NCBI GenBank assembly: GCA_032622095.1
Contig: CP136061.1
Coordinates: 14,521,287 to 14,585,286 of the forward strand
DNA from: Siphonodentalium dalli
Taxonomy: Eukaryota; Mollusca; Scaphopoda; Gadilida; Siphonodentaliidae
Direction of reading: 5' to 3'
DNA: 64,000 bases
Part shown: one piece after another, positions 29,846 to 44,319 of the stretch
Layout of the letters: each line of letters starts with the position of its first letter
How positions within the stretch are numbered: position 1 is the first letter of the stretch
The notes under the pieces: generated by a model
Seen by the model: the letters and a program-made list of their open reading frames with translations, nothing else
Told to the model about the DNA's origin: nothing
The model's database searches: none
Made by a program: the position numbers and the translations under genes

Positions 29846-32800
29846 TCTGATTGGCGATGTGGTAAAATGATATTACTCTGATTGGCGATGTCGTTAAATG
29901 ATATTACTCTGATTGGCGATGTGGTAAAATGATATTACTCTGATTGGCGATGTCGTTAAATGATATTACTCTGATTGGTGATGTTGTTAAATGATATTGC
30001 TCTGATTGGCGATGTCGTTAAATGATATTACTCTGATTGGTGATGTTGTTAAATGATATTACTCTGATTGGCGATGTCGTTAAATGATATTACTCTGATT
30101 GGCGATGTCGTAAAATGATATTACTCTGATTGGTGATGTTGTTTAATGATATTACTCTGATTGGTGATGTCGTTAAATGATATTACTCTGATTGGCGATG
30201 TCGTTAAATGATATTACTCTGATTGGTGATGTTGTTAAATGATATTACTCTGATTGGGGATGTCGTTAAATGATATTACTCTGATTGGTGATGTTGTTAA
30301 ATGATATTACTCTGATTGGTGATGTTGTTAAATGATATTACTCTGATTGGCGATGTTGTTAAATGATATTACTCTGATTGGCGATGTTGTTAAATGATAT
30401 TACTCTGATTGGTGATGTGGTAAAATGATATTACTCTGATTGGCGATGTTGTTAAATGATATTACTCTGATTGGCGATGTTGTTAAATGATATTACTCTG
30501 ATTGGTGATGTGGTAAAATGATATTACTCTGATTGGCGATGTGGTAAAATGATATTACTCTGATTGGTGATGTGGTAAAATGATATTACTCTGATTGGCG
30601 ATGTTGTTAAATGATATTACTCTGATTGGTGATGTGGTAAAATGATATTACTCTGATTGGCGATGTTGTTAAATGATATTACTCTGATTGGCGATGTTGT
30701 TAAATGATATTACTCTGATTGGTGATGTGGTAAACTGATATTACTCTGATTGGCGATGTCGTTAAATGATATTACTCTGATTGGTGATGTTGTAAACTGA
30801 TATTACTCTGATTGGCGATGTCGTTAAATGATATTACTCTGATTGGCGATGTTGTAAAGCGATATTACTCTGATTGGTGATGTCGTAAAATGATATTACT
30901 CGGATTGGCGATGTGGTAAAATGATATTACTCTGATTGGTGATGTGGTAAAATGATATTACTCTGATTGGCGTTGTGGTAAAATGATATTACTCTGATTG
31001 GCGATGTGGTAAAATGATATTACTCTGATTGGCGATGTGGTAAAATGATATTACTCTGATTGGCGATGTCGTTAAATGATATTACTCTGATTGGTGATGT
31101 TGTTAAATGATATTATTCTGATTGGTGATGTCGTTAAATGATATTACTCTGATTGGCGATGTTGTTAAATGATATTACTCTGATTGGCGATGTGGTAAAA
31201 TGATATTACTCTGATTGGTGATGTGGTTAAATGATATTACTCTGATTGGCGATGTCGTTAAATGATATTACTCTGATTGGCGATGTGGTAGAATGATATT
31301 ACTCTGATTGGCGATGTGGTAAACTGATATTACTCTGATTGGCGATGGTGTTAAATGATATTACTCTGATTGGTGATGTTGTTAAATGATATTACTCTGA
31401 TTGGCGATGTTGTTAAATGATATTACTCTGATTGGTGATGTGGTAAACTGATATTACTCTGATTGGCGATGTCGTTAAATGATATTACTCTGATTGGCGA
31501 TGTCGTAAAGCGATATTACTCTGATTGGTGATGTTGTTAAATGATATTACTCTGATTGGCGATGTGGTAAACTGATATTACTCTGATTGGGGATGTCGTT
31601 AAATGATATTACTCTGATTGGTGATGTCGTTAAATGATATTACTCTGATTGGTGATGTTGTTAAATGATATTACTCTGATTGGCGATGTGGTAAAATGAT
31701 ATTACTCTGATTGGTGATGTCGTTAAATGATATTACTCTGATTGGTGATGTTGTTAAATGTTATTACTCTGTTTGGCGATGGCGTTAAATGATATTACTC
31801 TGATTGGCGATGTCGTTAAATGATATTACTCTGATTGGTGATGTCGTTAAATGATATTACTCTGATTGGTGATGTCGTTAAATGATATTACTCTGATTGG
31901 CGATGTGGTTAAATGATATTACTCTGATTGGTGATGTCGTAAAATGATATTACTCTGATTGGCGATGTCGTTAAATGATATTACTCTGATTGGCGATGTC
32001 GTTAAATGATATTACTCCGATTGGTGATGTTGTTAAATGATATTACTCTGATTGGTGATGTCGTTAAATGATATTACTCTGATTGGCGATGTCGTTAAAT
32101 GATATTACTCTGATTGGCGATGTGGTAAAATGATATTACTCTGATTGGTGATGTTGTTAAATGATATTACTCTGATTGGTGATCTTGTTAAATGATATTA
32201 CTCTGATTGGCGATGTCGTTAAATGATATTACTCTGATTGGCGATGTCGTAAAATGATATTACTCTGATTGGCGATGTCGTTAAATGATATTACTCCGAT
32301 TGGTGATGTTGTTAAATGATATTACTCTGATTGGTGATGTCGTTAAATGATATTACTCTGATTGGCGATGTCGTTAAATGATATTACTCTGATTGGCGAT
32401 GTGGTAAAATGATATTACTCTGATTGGTGATGTTGTTAAATGATATTACTCTGATTGGTGATCTTGTTAAATGATATTACTCTGATTGGCGATGTTGTTA
32501 AATGATATTACTCTGATTGGCGATGTTGTTAAATGATATTACTCTGATTGGTGATGTGGTAAACTGATATTACTCTGATTGGCGATGTGGTAAACTGATA
32601 TTACTCTGATTGGCGATGTGGTAAAATGATATTACTCTGATTGGTGATGTGGTAAACTGATATTACTCTGATTGGCGATGTGGTAAACTGATATTACTCT
32701 GATTGGCGATGTGGTTAAATGATATTACTCTGATTGGTGATGTCGTTAAATGATATTACTCTGATTGGTGATGTTGTTAAATGATATTACTCTGATTGGC

Positions 32801-35459
32801 GATGTGGTTAAATGATATTACTCTGATTGACGATGTCGTTAAATGATATTACTCTGATTGGCGATGTCGTTAAATGATATTACTCTGATTGGTGATGTCG
32901 TTAAATGATATTACTCTGATTGGCGATGTTGTTAAATGATATTACTCTGATTGGCGATGTCGTTAAATGATATTACTCTGATTGGCGATGTCGTAAAATG
33001 ATATTACTCTGATTGGCGATGTCGTAAAATGATATTACTCTGATTGGTGATGTTGTTAAATGATATTACTCTGATTGGCGATGTCGTTAAATGATATTAC
33101 TCTGATTGGTGATGTTGTTAAATGGTATTACTCTGATTGGCGATGTCGTTAAATGATATTACTCTGATTGGCGATGTCGTAAAATGATATTACTCTGATT
33201 GGTGATGTTGTTAAATGATATTACTCTGATTGGCGATGTCGTTAAATGATATTACTCTGATTGGTGATGTTGTTAAATGATATTACTCTGATTGGCGATG
33301 TCGTAAAATGATATTACTCTGATTGGTGATGTTGTTAAATGATATTACTCTGATTGGCGATGTCGTTAAATGATATTACTCTGATTGGTGATGTTGTTAA
33401 ATGATATTACTCTGATTGGCGATGTGGTAAAATGATATCACTCTGATTGGTGATGTCGTTAAATGATATTACTCTGATTGGCGATGTCGTTAAATGATAT
33501 TACTCTGATTGGTGATGTTGTTAAATGATATTACTCTGATTTGTGATGTTGTTAAATGATATTGCTCTGATTGGCGATGTCGTTAAATGATATTACTCTG
33601 ATTGGTGATGTTGTTAAATGATATTACTCTGATTGGCGATGTCGTTAAATGATATTACTCTGATTGGCGATGTCGTAAAATGATATTACTCTGATTGGTG
33701 ATGTTGTTAAATGATATTACTCTGATTGGCGATGTTGTTAAATGTTATTACTCTGATTGGCGATGTCGTTAAATGATATTACTCTGATTGGCGATGTCGT
33801 TAAATGATATTACTCTGATTGGTGATGTCGTTAAATGATATTACTCTGATTGGTGATGTTGTTAAATGATATTACTCTGATTGGCGATGTGGTAAAATGA
33901 TATTACTCTGATTGGCGATGTCGTTAAATGATATTACTCTGATTGGTGATGTCGTTAAATGATATTACTCTGATTGGTGATGTTGTTAAATGATATTACT
34001 CTGATTGGCGATGTGGTAAAATGATATTACTCTGATTGGCGATGTCGTTAAATGATATTACTCTGATTGGCGAAGTGGTTAAATGATATTACTCTGATTG
34101 GCGATGTGGTAAAATGATATTACTCTGATTGGCGATGTCGTTAAATGATATTACTCTGATTGGTGATGTGGTAAAATGATATTACTCTGATTGGCGATGT
34201 CGTTAAATGATATTACTCTGATTGGTGATGTTGTTAAATGATATTGCTCTGATTGGCGATGTCGTTAAATGATATTACTCTGATTGGTGATGTTGTTAAA
34301 TGATATTACTCTGATTGGTGATCTTGTTAAATGATATTACTCTGATTGGCGATGTCGTTAAATGATATTACTCTGATTGGCGATGTCGTAAAATGATATT
34401 ACTCTGATTGGCGATGTCGTAAAATGATATTACTCTGATTGGTGATGTTGTTAAATGATATTACTCTGATTGGCGATGTCGTTAAATGATATTACTCTGA
34501 TTGGTGATGTTGTTAAATGGTATTACTCTGATTGGCGATGTCGTTAAATGATATTACTCTGATTGGCGATGTCGTAAAATGATATTACTCTGATTGGTGA
34601 TGTTGTTAAATGATATTACTCTGATTGGCGATGTCGTTAAATGATATTACTCTGATTGGTGATGTTGTTAAATGGTATTACTCTGATTGGTGATGTTGTT
34701 AAATGATATTACTCTGATTGGTGATCTTGTTAAATGATATTACTCTGATTGGCGATGTCGTTAAATGATATTACTCTGATTGGCGATGTCGTAAAATGAT
34801 ATTACTCTGATTGCCGATGTCGTAAAATGATATTACTCTGATTGGTGATGTTGTTAAATGATATTACTCTGATTGGCGATGTCGTAAAATGATATTACTC
34901 TGATTGGCGATGTTGTTAAATGATATTACTCTGATTGGCGATGTGGTTAAATGATATTACTCTGATTGGCGATGTGGTAAAATGATATTACTCTGATTGG
35001 CGATGTCGTTAAATGATATTACTCTGATTGGCGATGTCGTTAAATGATAGTACTCTGATTGGCGATGTCGTTAAATGATATTACTCTGATTGGTGATGTC
35101 GTTAAATGTTATTACTCTGATTGGTGATGTCGTTAAATGATATTACTCTGATTGGCGATGTTGTTAAATGATATTACTCTGATTGGTGATGTCGTTAAAT
35201 GATATTACTCTGATTGGCGATGTGGTAAAATGATATTACTCTGATTGGCGATGTCGTAAACTGATATTACTCTGATTGGCGATGTGGTAAACTGATATTA
35301 CTCAGATTGGCGATGTGGTAAAATGATATTACTCTGATTGGTGATGTTGTTAAATGATATTACTCTGATTGGGGATGTGGTTAAATGATATTACTCTGAT
35401 TGGTGATGTTGTTAAATGATATTACTCTGATTGGTGATGTGGTTAAATGATATTACTCT

Positions 35460-38400
35460 GATTGGCGATGTGGTTAAATGATATTACTCTGATTGGTGAT
35501 GTCGTTAAATGATATTACTCTGATTGGCGATGTGGTAAAATGATATTACTCTGATTGTCGATGTGGTAAAATGATATTACTCTGATTGGCGTTGTTGTAA
35601 AATGATATTACTCTGATTGGTGATGTCGTAAAATGATATTACTCTGATTGGCGATGTCGTAAAATGATATTACTCTGATTGGCGATGTCGTAAAGCGATA
35701 TTACTCTGATTGGCGATGTGGTAAAATGATATTACTCTGATTGGCGTTGTGTTAAAATGATATTACTCTGATTGGTGATGTCGTTAAATGATATTACTCT
35801 GATTGGCGATGTCGTTAAATGGTATTACTCTGATTGGTGATGTCGTAAAGCGATATTACTCTGATTGGCGATGTGGTAAAATGATATTACTCTGATTGGT
35901 GATGTCGTAAAATGATATTACTCTGATTGGTGATGTGGTAAAATGATATTACTCTGATTGGTGATGTGGTAAAATGATATTACTCTGATTGGCGATGTCG
36001 TAAAATGATATTACTCTGATTGGTGATGTGGTAACATGATATTACTCTGATTGGTGATGTGGTAAAATGATATTACTCTGATTGGCGATGTGGTAAAATG
36101 ATATTACTCTGATTGGTGATGTCGTAAAATGATATTACTCTGATTGGCGATGTCGTAAAATGATATTACTCTGATTGGCGATGTCGTAAAATGATATTAC
36201 TCTGATTGGTGATGTGGTAACATGATATTACTCTGATTGGCGATGTCGTAAACTGATATTACTCTGATTGGCGATGTGGTAAAATGATATTACTCTGATT
36301 GGCGATGTGGTAAAATTATATTACTCTGATTGGCGATGTGGTAAAATGATATTTCTCTGATTGGTGATGTGGTAAAATGATATTACTCTGATTGGCGATG
36401 TTGTTAAATGATATTACTCTGATTGGCGATGTCGTTAAATGATATTACTCTGATTGGTGATGTTGTTAAATGATATTACTCTCATTGGTGATGTCGTTAA
36501 ATGATATTACTCTGATTGGCGATGTGGTAAAATGATATTACTCTGATTGGCGATGTCGTAAACTGATATTACTCTGATTGGCGATGTGGTAAAATGATAT
36601 TACTCTGATTGGCGATGTGGTAAAATTATATTACTCTGATTGGCGATGTGGTAAAATGATATTACTCTGATTGGTGATGTGGTAAAATGATATTACTCTG
36701 ATTGGCGATGTGGTAAACTGATATTACTCAGATTGGCGATGTGGTAAAATGATATTACTCTGATTGGTGATGTTGTTAAATGATATTACTCTGATTGGCG
36801 ATGTCGTTAAATGATATTACTCTGATTGGCGATGTTGTTAAATGATATTACTCTGATTGGTGATGTCGTTAAATGATATTACTCTGATTGGTGATGTGGT
36901 AAAATGATATTACTCTGATTGGTGATGTTGTTAAATGATATTACTCTGATTGGCGATGTCGTTAAATGATATTACTCTGATTGGCGATGTTGTTAAATGA
37001 TATTACTCTGATTGGTGATGTTGTTAAATGATATTACTCTGATTGGTGATGTCGTTAAATGATATTACTCTGATTGGCGATGTCGTTAAATGATATTACT
37101 CTGATTGGCGATGTTGTTAAATGATATTACTCTGATTGGTGATGTCGTTAAATGATATTACTCTGATTGGCGATGTCGTTAAATGATATTACTCTGATTG
37201 GCGATGTTGTTAAATGATATTACTCTGATTGGTGATGTTGTTAAATGATATTACTCTGATTGGCGATGTCGTTAAATGATATTACTCTGATTGGCGATGT
37301 TGTTAAATGATATTACTCTGATTGGTGATGTTGTTAAATGATATTACTCTGATTGGTGATGTTGTTAAATGATATTACTCTGATTGGCGATGTCGTTAAA
37401 TGATATTACTCTGATTGGCGATGTTGTTAAATGATATTACTCTGATTGGCGATGTCGTTAAATGATATTACTCTGATTGGTGATGTTGTTAAATGATATT
37501 ACTCTGATTGGTGATGTTGTTAAATGATATTACTCTGATTGGCGATGTCGTTAAATGATATTACTCTGATTGGTGATGTTGTTAAATGATATTACTCTGA
37601 TTGGTGATGTTGTTAAATGATATTACTCTGATTGGCGATGTCGTTAAATGATATTACTCTGATTGGTGATGTTGTTAAATGATATTACTCTGATTGGCGA
37701 TGTCGTTAAATGATATTACTCTGATTGGCGATGTTGTTAAATGATATTACTCTGATTGGTGATGTTGTTAAATGATATTACTCTGATTGGTGATGTTGTT
37801 AAATGATATTACTCTGATTGGCGATGTCGTTAAATGATATTACTCTGATTGGCGATGTTGTTAAATGATATTACTCTGATTGGTGATGTTGTTAAATGAT
37901 ATTACTCTGATTGGTGATGTCGTTAAATGATATTACTCTGATTGGCGATGTCGTTAAATGATATTACTCTGATTGGCGATGTTGTTAAATGATATTACTC
38001 TGATTGGTGATGTTGTTAAATGATATTACTCTGATTGGTGATGTCGTTAAATGATATTACTCTGATTGGCGATGTCGTTAAATGATATTACTCTGATTGG
38101 TGATGTCGTTAAATGATATTACTCTGATTGGCGATGTTGTTAAATGATATTACTCTGATTGGCGATGTCGTTAAATGATATTGCTCTGATTGGTGATGTG
38201 GTTAAATAATATTACTCTGATTGGCGATGTGGTTAAATGATATTACTCTGATTGGTGATGTCGTTAAATGATATTACTCTGATTGGTGATGTGGTTAAAT
38301 GATATTACTCTGATTGGCGATGTGGTTAAATGATATTACTCTGATTGGCGATGTTGTTAAATGATATTACTCTGATTGGTGATGTGGTTAAATGATATTA

Positions 38401-39060
38401 CTCTGATTGGCGATGTGGTTAAATGATATTACTCTGATTGGTGATGTCGTTAAATGATATTACTCTGATTGGCGATGTGGTAAAATGATATTACTCTGAT
38501 TGTCGATGTTGTAAAATGATATTACTCTGATTGGTGATGTCGTAAAATGATATTACTCTGATTGGCGATGTCGTAAAATGATATTACTCTGATTGGCGAT
38601 GTCGTAAAGCGATATTACTCTGATTGGCGATGTGGTAAAATGATATTACTCTGATTGGCGTTGTGTTAAAATGATATTACTCTGATTGGTGATGTCGTTA
38701 AATGATATTACTCTGATTGGCGATGTCGTTAAATGGTATTACTCTGATTGGTGATGTCGTAAAGCGATATTACTCTGATTGGCGATGTGGTAAAATGATA
38801 TTACTCTGATTGGTGATGTCGTAAAATGATATTACTCTGATTGGTGATGTGGTAAAATGATATTACTCTGATTGGTGATGTGGTAAAATGATATTACTCT
38901 GATTGGCGATGTCGTAAAATGATATTACTCTGATTGGTGATGTGGTAACATGATATTACTCTGATTGGTGATGTGGTAAAATGATATTACTCTGATTGGC
39001 GATGTGGTAAAATGATATTACTCTGATTGGTGATGTCGTAAAATGATATTACTCTGATTG
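35460..39060. repeat. Satellite block duplication, offset 2,914 bp
   Basis: A run of units containing TTGTCGATG, GTCGTAAAGCG, GGCGTTGTGTTAAAATG and GTAACATG near 35,550-36,030 recurs near 38,490-38,950. The GTCGTAAAGCG marker lies at 35,687 and 38,601, an offset of 94 units. The span given covers both copies and the intervening units. Edges are approximate. Confidence 0.7.
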
Positions 39061-39964
39061 GTGATGTGGTAACATGATATTACTCTGATTGGCGATGTGG
39101 TAAAATGATATTACTCTGATTGGTGATGTCGTAAAATGATATTACTCTGATTGGCGATGTCGTAAAATGATATTACTCTGATTGACGATGTCGTAAAATG
39201 ATATTACTCTGATTGGTGATGTTGTTAAATGATATTACTCTGATTGGTGAGGTGGTAAAATGATATTACACTGATTGGCGATGTGGTAAAATGATATTAC
39301 TCTGATTGGTGATGTCGTTAAATGTTATTACTCTGATTGGTGATGTGGTAAAATGATAATACTCTGATTGGTGATGTCGTAAAGTGATATTACTCTGATT
39401 GTTGATGTGGTAAAATGATATTACTCTGATTGGTGATGTAGTAAACTGATATTACTCTCATTGGCGATGTCGTAAAATGATATTACTCTGATTGGTGATG
39501 TGGTTAAATGATATTACTCTGATTGGCGATGTCGTTAAATGATATTACTCTGATTGGCGATGTCGTTAAATGATATTACTCTGATTGGTGATGTCGTTAA
39601 ATGATATTACTCTGATTGGTGATGTCGTAAACTGATATTACTCTGATTGGCGATGTCGTAAAGCGATATTACTCTGATTGGTGATGTGGTTAAATGATAT
39701 TACTCTGATTGGCGATGTCGTTAAATGATATTACTCTGATTGGTGATGTCGTAAAGCGATATTACTCTGATTGGCGATGTGGTAAAATCATATTACTCTG
39801 ATTGGCGATGTGGTAAAGCGGTATTAATCGGTTTAAAGGAGAATTGAAGCGATATTCACAAATTTCGATAACAGGGCGCTCTGGACAAAAATATAATTAA
39901 TTCTTAGAGAATATTACATGGTTGGTTTGATATTAGGCCCGATATCAGGCGGCGTTAATCTCAA

Positions 39965-40128
39965 ATAAGGAATAACTGTCATGTGGACTGTTTTTATGGA
40001 GATGTTACCGTGGGGTAAGTGGTCATAACTTGTGTAAAACCCGAAGGTTTTTTTTAAATACAAGTTATGACCACTTACTTCACGATTACATCTCCATAAA
40101 AACAGTCCACATGACAGTTAATCCTTAT
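39965..40128. mobile_element. Foldback (MITE-like) element of about 164 bp
   Basis: The left arm starting ATAAGGAATAACTGTCATG is matched by a right arm ending CATGACAGTTAATCCTTAT. The arms continue inward through TGGACTGTTTTTATGGAG and its complement, and through GTAAGTGGTCATAACTTGT and its complement. Only about 25 bp separate them, so the whole segment can fold into one long hairpin. It has no coding capacity. It sits about 140 bp beyond the end of the satellite. Confidence 0.85.
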
Positions 40129-40555
40129 ATTTATATACATTTAGCGAAAAAGCCATTTTTGTAAATGTATTTAAATCGAAAAGTGTATCGTGACAAAACC
40201 AGCCCAAAATTTCCCGTAGCACCCTTGGCAAAAGTTAATAGGAACAATTTCTCTTTATATTGAAACCCGATGATTTATTAAGTCAATCCTGCGCGAGTCC
40301 AAATGCGCGCGAAACATTACGCGTTCGTCTTTCCAAACCCTATGACGCGTCGATATCAAGCCTATAATATGACAAAAAACAGGCCGTTCTGGGAAAACTG
40401 TCATATCTAATTAGTAAACTAATTTACTAACTAATTGGCAATGTAATGAGCTGATACGGAAACATCGCCGCATGAGCTCTATAGAGTTGTATGATCAATT
40501 GGTATATTTAGTTTGATGAGGTGATATAAGATCCCCACCGGGTATAAAGTCATCT
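40129..40555. other. Unassigned DNA between two foldback elements
   Basis: No open frame, exon-like signal or repeat is recognised in this stretch. Confidence 0.5.
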
Positions 40556-41018
40556 GTGACCCGCCATATAAAATCCAGTCGTAAGTCGGGATTGCTTTAC
40601 CCTGTGCCAATGCATTCTCTTATATATGCGAGTCGACCATAGGTCGCCTCGCATATATAAGAGAATGCATTGGCCTAACAATTTTTTACAATTTTAATAA
40701 TTTGTTCTTGTATTCTTTAACAATTTTATAATTTCACCCATACAGAGCCCCAGACAAACATGAGCAGACTACACTCTTCTATATGCTTCTATATATATGT
40801 GGGGCTCCCTGCAGGGTAATGGATGTTTTTTTTATTTTATGTCCTAAAAATTGTACGAAACATTTATTTTAAAAAAATGATAAAAACTTGTTAGGCCAAT
40901 GCATTCTCTTATATATGCCAGGCGACCTATGGTCGACTCGCATATATAAGAGAATGCATTGGCACAGGGTAAAAAAAATCCCGACTTACGACTGGATTTG
41001 ATATGGCGGGTCACATAT
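40556..41018. mobile_element. Long-TIR foldback element carrying two internal hairpins
   Basis: Outer inverted repeats begin GTGACCCGCCATAT and continue through TCCAGTCGTAAGTCGGGAT to ACCCTGTGCCAATGC; the right end is the complement. Inside each arm is a palindrome of about 60 bp that starts CCAATGCATTCTCTTATATA and has a GTCGACC...AGGTCGCC centre. The short central body is AT-rich (TTCTTTAACAATTTTATAAT). The internal module is shared with elements near 44.4, 46.5 and 59.2 kb, but the outer ends differ. Open frames here are by-products of the palindromes. Confidence 0.85.
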
Positions 41019-41318
41019 CGTCTTTGGTGCGATCTGATCTGATCCACATTCCCTTATTAACCAATGTGATTATCAAGTGTGATCGATTGTCATGTTGAAT
41101 CTATGTTAGTGGGGAAATATGACCTCCAGTGTGTAGAAATACTGACCTCTATTGACCGGAAATCCAAATTATGGCTTATCACGACAAATATCTCGAGATG
41201 TGAATATAGGCCATGTAATGGACGGCAATATACATTTGTGGAATATCGAACTAATGGTATATAATGTGGTGGGTCCACAGAGAAATGGCATTAGGAGAAA
41301 TAAAAAATAGGTCACTAT

Positions 41319-41387
41319 AGTACTAACGCAATGAGCGGTATATCGTTGGTCGCAGTAGTACTAACGCAATGAGCGGTATATCGTTGG
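41319..41387. repeat. 38-bp tandem duplication
   Basis: AGTACTAACGCAATGAGCGG at 41,319 recurs at 41,357, followed both times by TATATCGTTGG. It contains no gene. Confidence 0.85.
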
Positions 41388-44229
41388 AGCGAGTGTTACG
41401 GGTGCCTCGTTCACAAAGTCAATAGCGCAATAGATCAATAGCGCATCATCCAGTGATGGCGAAAAGCGGTGGTCTGTTGTTTAAACACTCCATCACCAGG
41501 TACACAACTGACGACGATTCCAGTGAAATTTAGCATTTTACTTCAGACTTACACCTACACTTACATTCCACAACTGCTTACTCATGTACATAACTATAAA
41601 TTTCAAAATTAACCCTTTCGAAAACTCGCGGCCTATGCTTACGTTCCTAATTTCTAAATTTGTAACACCTAACTATGTACCACGCTCCCATGTTTTACTG
41701 AAACTACCGGTATGGGACAATCATGAAACTTAAGAATATTTTAATACTCTACGCATAACTAGTTCATTTATGATAGTGCGTGATTCTACGATACTGGTAC
41801 GCATACTCTGTCATATGTACACCTATATTTTCCAAATTTCAAAACACCAGGCATACCTCTATTATGCTCCTGTTTTTAATTTTACTGACTATGGAATTGT
41901 CCAAGTGGCGCTTCGGAATGTGTACCTAGATAATGATCACCTTTGTCCATGTTACCGAAGACAGGTTTACCCTTGTATTCTGTGGTGTTCCCAGCCCCCC
42001 CCCGGATCTCTATATTTTACAACACATGATGGCGAAGATGGACAATACACGCTTAGTCTGATTTTGTTTATACATTGTGTTGTAGCTTGGCAAGCTGACT
42101 ACATGTGCTATATAGACACAATAAAGGGGTGACAGGCCCATCGACACCCAGATGAGAAGGCACACAACTGTGCCACACATAATACATTATGATCATATGT
42201 GTACGGATGTTTAGGGTTAAAATAGAATCGTTACAATGGTATCTGAATACTCTTAAAAAGCCAGAATTGTATAATTTGTAGCTTTATGATATATGTATAA
42301 TCGATAAGATGAATCGGTTTCATTGTCGCGCAACGACAACATTCACGTGCGTGCAAATCTGAATGCTGATAATGGATGTTCAATTAATTTCAATTGAAAT
42401 ACATTCATAATAGATATGTACACAATATTTCGAATATGTTACGGATTCATATTTCAGATGACATCCGCAGTCCACTTGATCAGTCTCAGATACACATAAT
42501 ACACTTAAAAACTCATTAGAACTCCTTAAGTACTACGCATATTTACTGCACAGAAGATCCGCGTTTGGTGACATCTTCGTCTGCGACGTTGACATCTATA
42601 TGGGCCGACAGTGGTCCCTCCACATCGCAAGGATATTGAGAACGACATTGATTTTTTAAATTATGTTCAATCATATGCTTCATTGACAAGATTCAACTAC
42701 ATACCGGCATTTGTTTTGGCAGCGTGGAAGTCCAGGAACTATACTAGCGGGCGGATGTTCTCGAAAATTTGAGTGAGCAAAAGCAAAAACACTATTGAAA
42801 AAATACGCACAACAAAATTTAAATGGTTTGATCTGGGAAAACTGTTTGACAGCGGGTGGATAAATACTCCTGCCTCATGTGGACATACACACAGGTTGTT
42901 CGTTGTCCGTTTTACGATGAGAAACAAACATATCCCCATATCATATACTTGAAAATAACCTTCCCCTGTTCTCGGGTTTGGCGATAGCCCGTTAACGGGG
43001 GTGGTATTTGCCTCTGTGCTATATATCCTACACTAGTAAAACTGACGTTGTTGTTTGTAATATAGCGCTCAGAGGACATTGAATTCTAACGTACTAAATC
43101 AAACTCAAACACGGTTTGAATTATGGTCTACGGCGTGAAGCCAGTATTTATATGTATTCAGAAATGTTGATTGGCTCTCTTAGGTGCTGGAAAGATTAAT
43201 TGCCAGTTTCCTTAGTTATGTGACTTCAATCTATTCTCAAACAAATTGCCAAATATGGTTGGGCACTTGGTATTTGAGGACGGAAGGGAAATAGCCATTA
43301 ACTTACACTATATTGTTGATGAAATGGGGGTCATTTCACCCATTGATGAGCAACTAACTCACATTCGATAAATAACATTAACTTTCACATCTTTCAAGTC
43401 TGAGTGCCAAAATCCAATACTTAATCAATCACATCGAACTGATTCAGGCTTATTGGCTTAATTGGAATCTGACCTCTACCACTGGTATGATCTAAGACGC
43501 CGACCTGACTGTGCTCTTGGTAATTACCACAATGTATGCTCTTGATAGATAATGCTCATATAAAGTTGGGAATCCATATCTGATTGTTGAAATTGAGAAA
43601 TAATTCCCGCGAGAATGTGATTGTGTTTGGCACTTGTCAGCAGGACTGATTAGCAGCAGCTGACCTAGTTAAGGGTCACGATGAGTATTCTATACCATCC
43701 GGGTCCTATAATGAATTCTACATTACCAATTACTACAATCCGAAAGTAGCAGCATATGATAGTGTCGGCGACGAAGGTAGATGGTTAAATTCGCGGAGAG
43801 GCACACCGACATGTCATGTTTCCTACTGCCCACCCTACCACCCATATTGAAGGGGCTCCCGGTGGTTCAACCTGTAGAGTGCTCATTGCATGTCAAGTTT
43901 CCTTCTATGCAGCCTTTCACCAATGTTGAAGGGTTTCCCCGGTGGTCCCGGTAGAGTGTTCAGTGCATTACACCGTCATAGGCCGTCCAGCGCGGACGAA
44001 GCTGATTCTAACTCCGACAAGCGCGGATTCGTGATCCACGCTAAGGGAGGGTAATCAGATTCGTGTATATGGGCAAGTTTGTCAGTTGCTTTCCGGGGGT
44101 CGGTGGTTTCTACACGCGTTTGAATAAATTCCTGGTTCAGTATACCATCTGCATGGCATTTCCTCCTCCCATAAAACTGACGTGATATGACCCAGCGGCT
44201 GAAATGACGATAAACCATAATTAGCCAAC
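41388..44229. other. About 2.8 kb without a recognisable gene
   Basis: I find no exon that fits the RhoGEF, no conserved domain and no long repeat. The longest open frame (41,770-42,132, plus, 120 codons) has no recognisable motif and reads like chance. A stretch near 44,030-44,100 loosely resembles 52,300-52,365 (both have a GATCC start, TCAGATTCG or TCTGATTCGG, then TTGTCAGT), so it may be an old dispersed repeat. The missing 5' DH-domain exon could lie here undetected. Confidence 0.5.
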
Positions 44230-44319
44230 CACCACCTAATGAAAGGAAACAGTTCAGTTAAAACAGTGATCGCAAGTTGAACAGTTTCAACTATGGTAGT
44301 TTAAAACATGTAAGAAAAC

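Larger units (their letters stand above)
3537..39826. repeat. 31-bp satellite array, main segment (about 1,170 units)
   Basis: Same 31-bp unit as at 1-2,262, continuing for about 36.3 kb without other sequence. Rare variants mark individual units: GATCTTG, GATGGCGTTC, TTGGGGATG, GTCGATAAATG, TCCGATTGG, and two 30-bp units lacking one A (near 10,142 and 12,931). Recurrence of these variants reveals block duplications. The array decays at the right edge, where the last unit reads into GCGGTATTAATC. No open reading frame of note exists on either strand. Function is unknown; the organisation resembles satellite or large minisatellite DNA of heterochromatin. Confidence 0.98.

Noticed and set aside
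1-39826. CRISPR array
   Set aside because: The 31-bp periodicity comes from contiguous repeats with no unique spacers, and the context is an intron-bearing eukaryotic gene.
41770-42132. 120-codon open frame as a gene
   Set aside because: No motif, no start or splice context, Cys/Tyr/His composition typical of translated AT-rich noncoding DNA, and no fit to the neighbouring gene.
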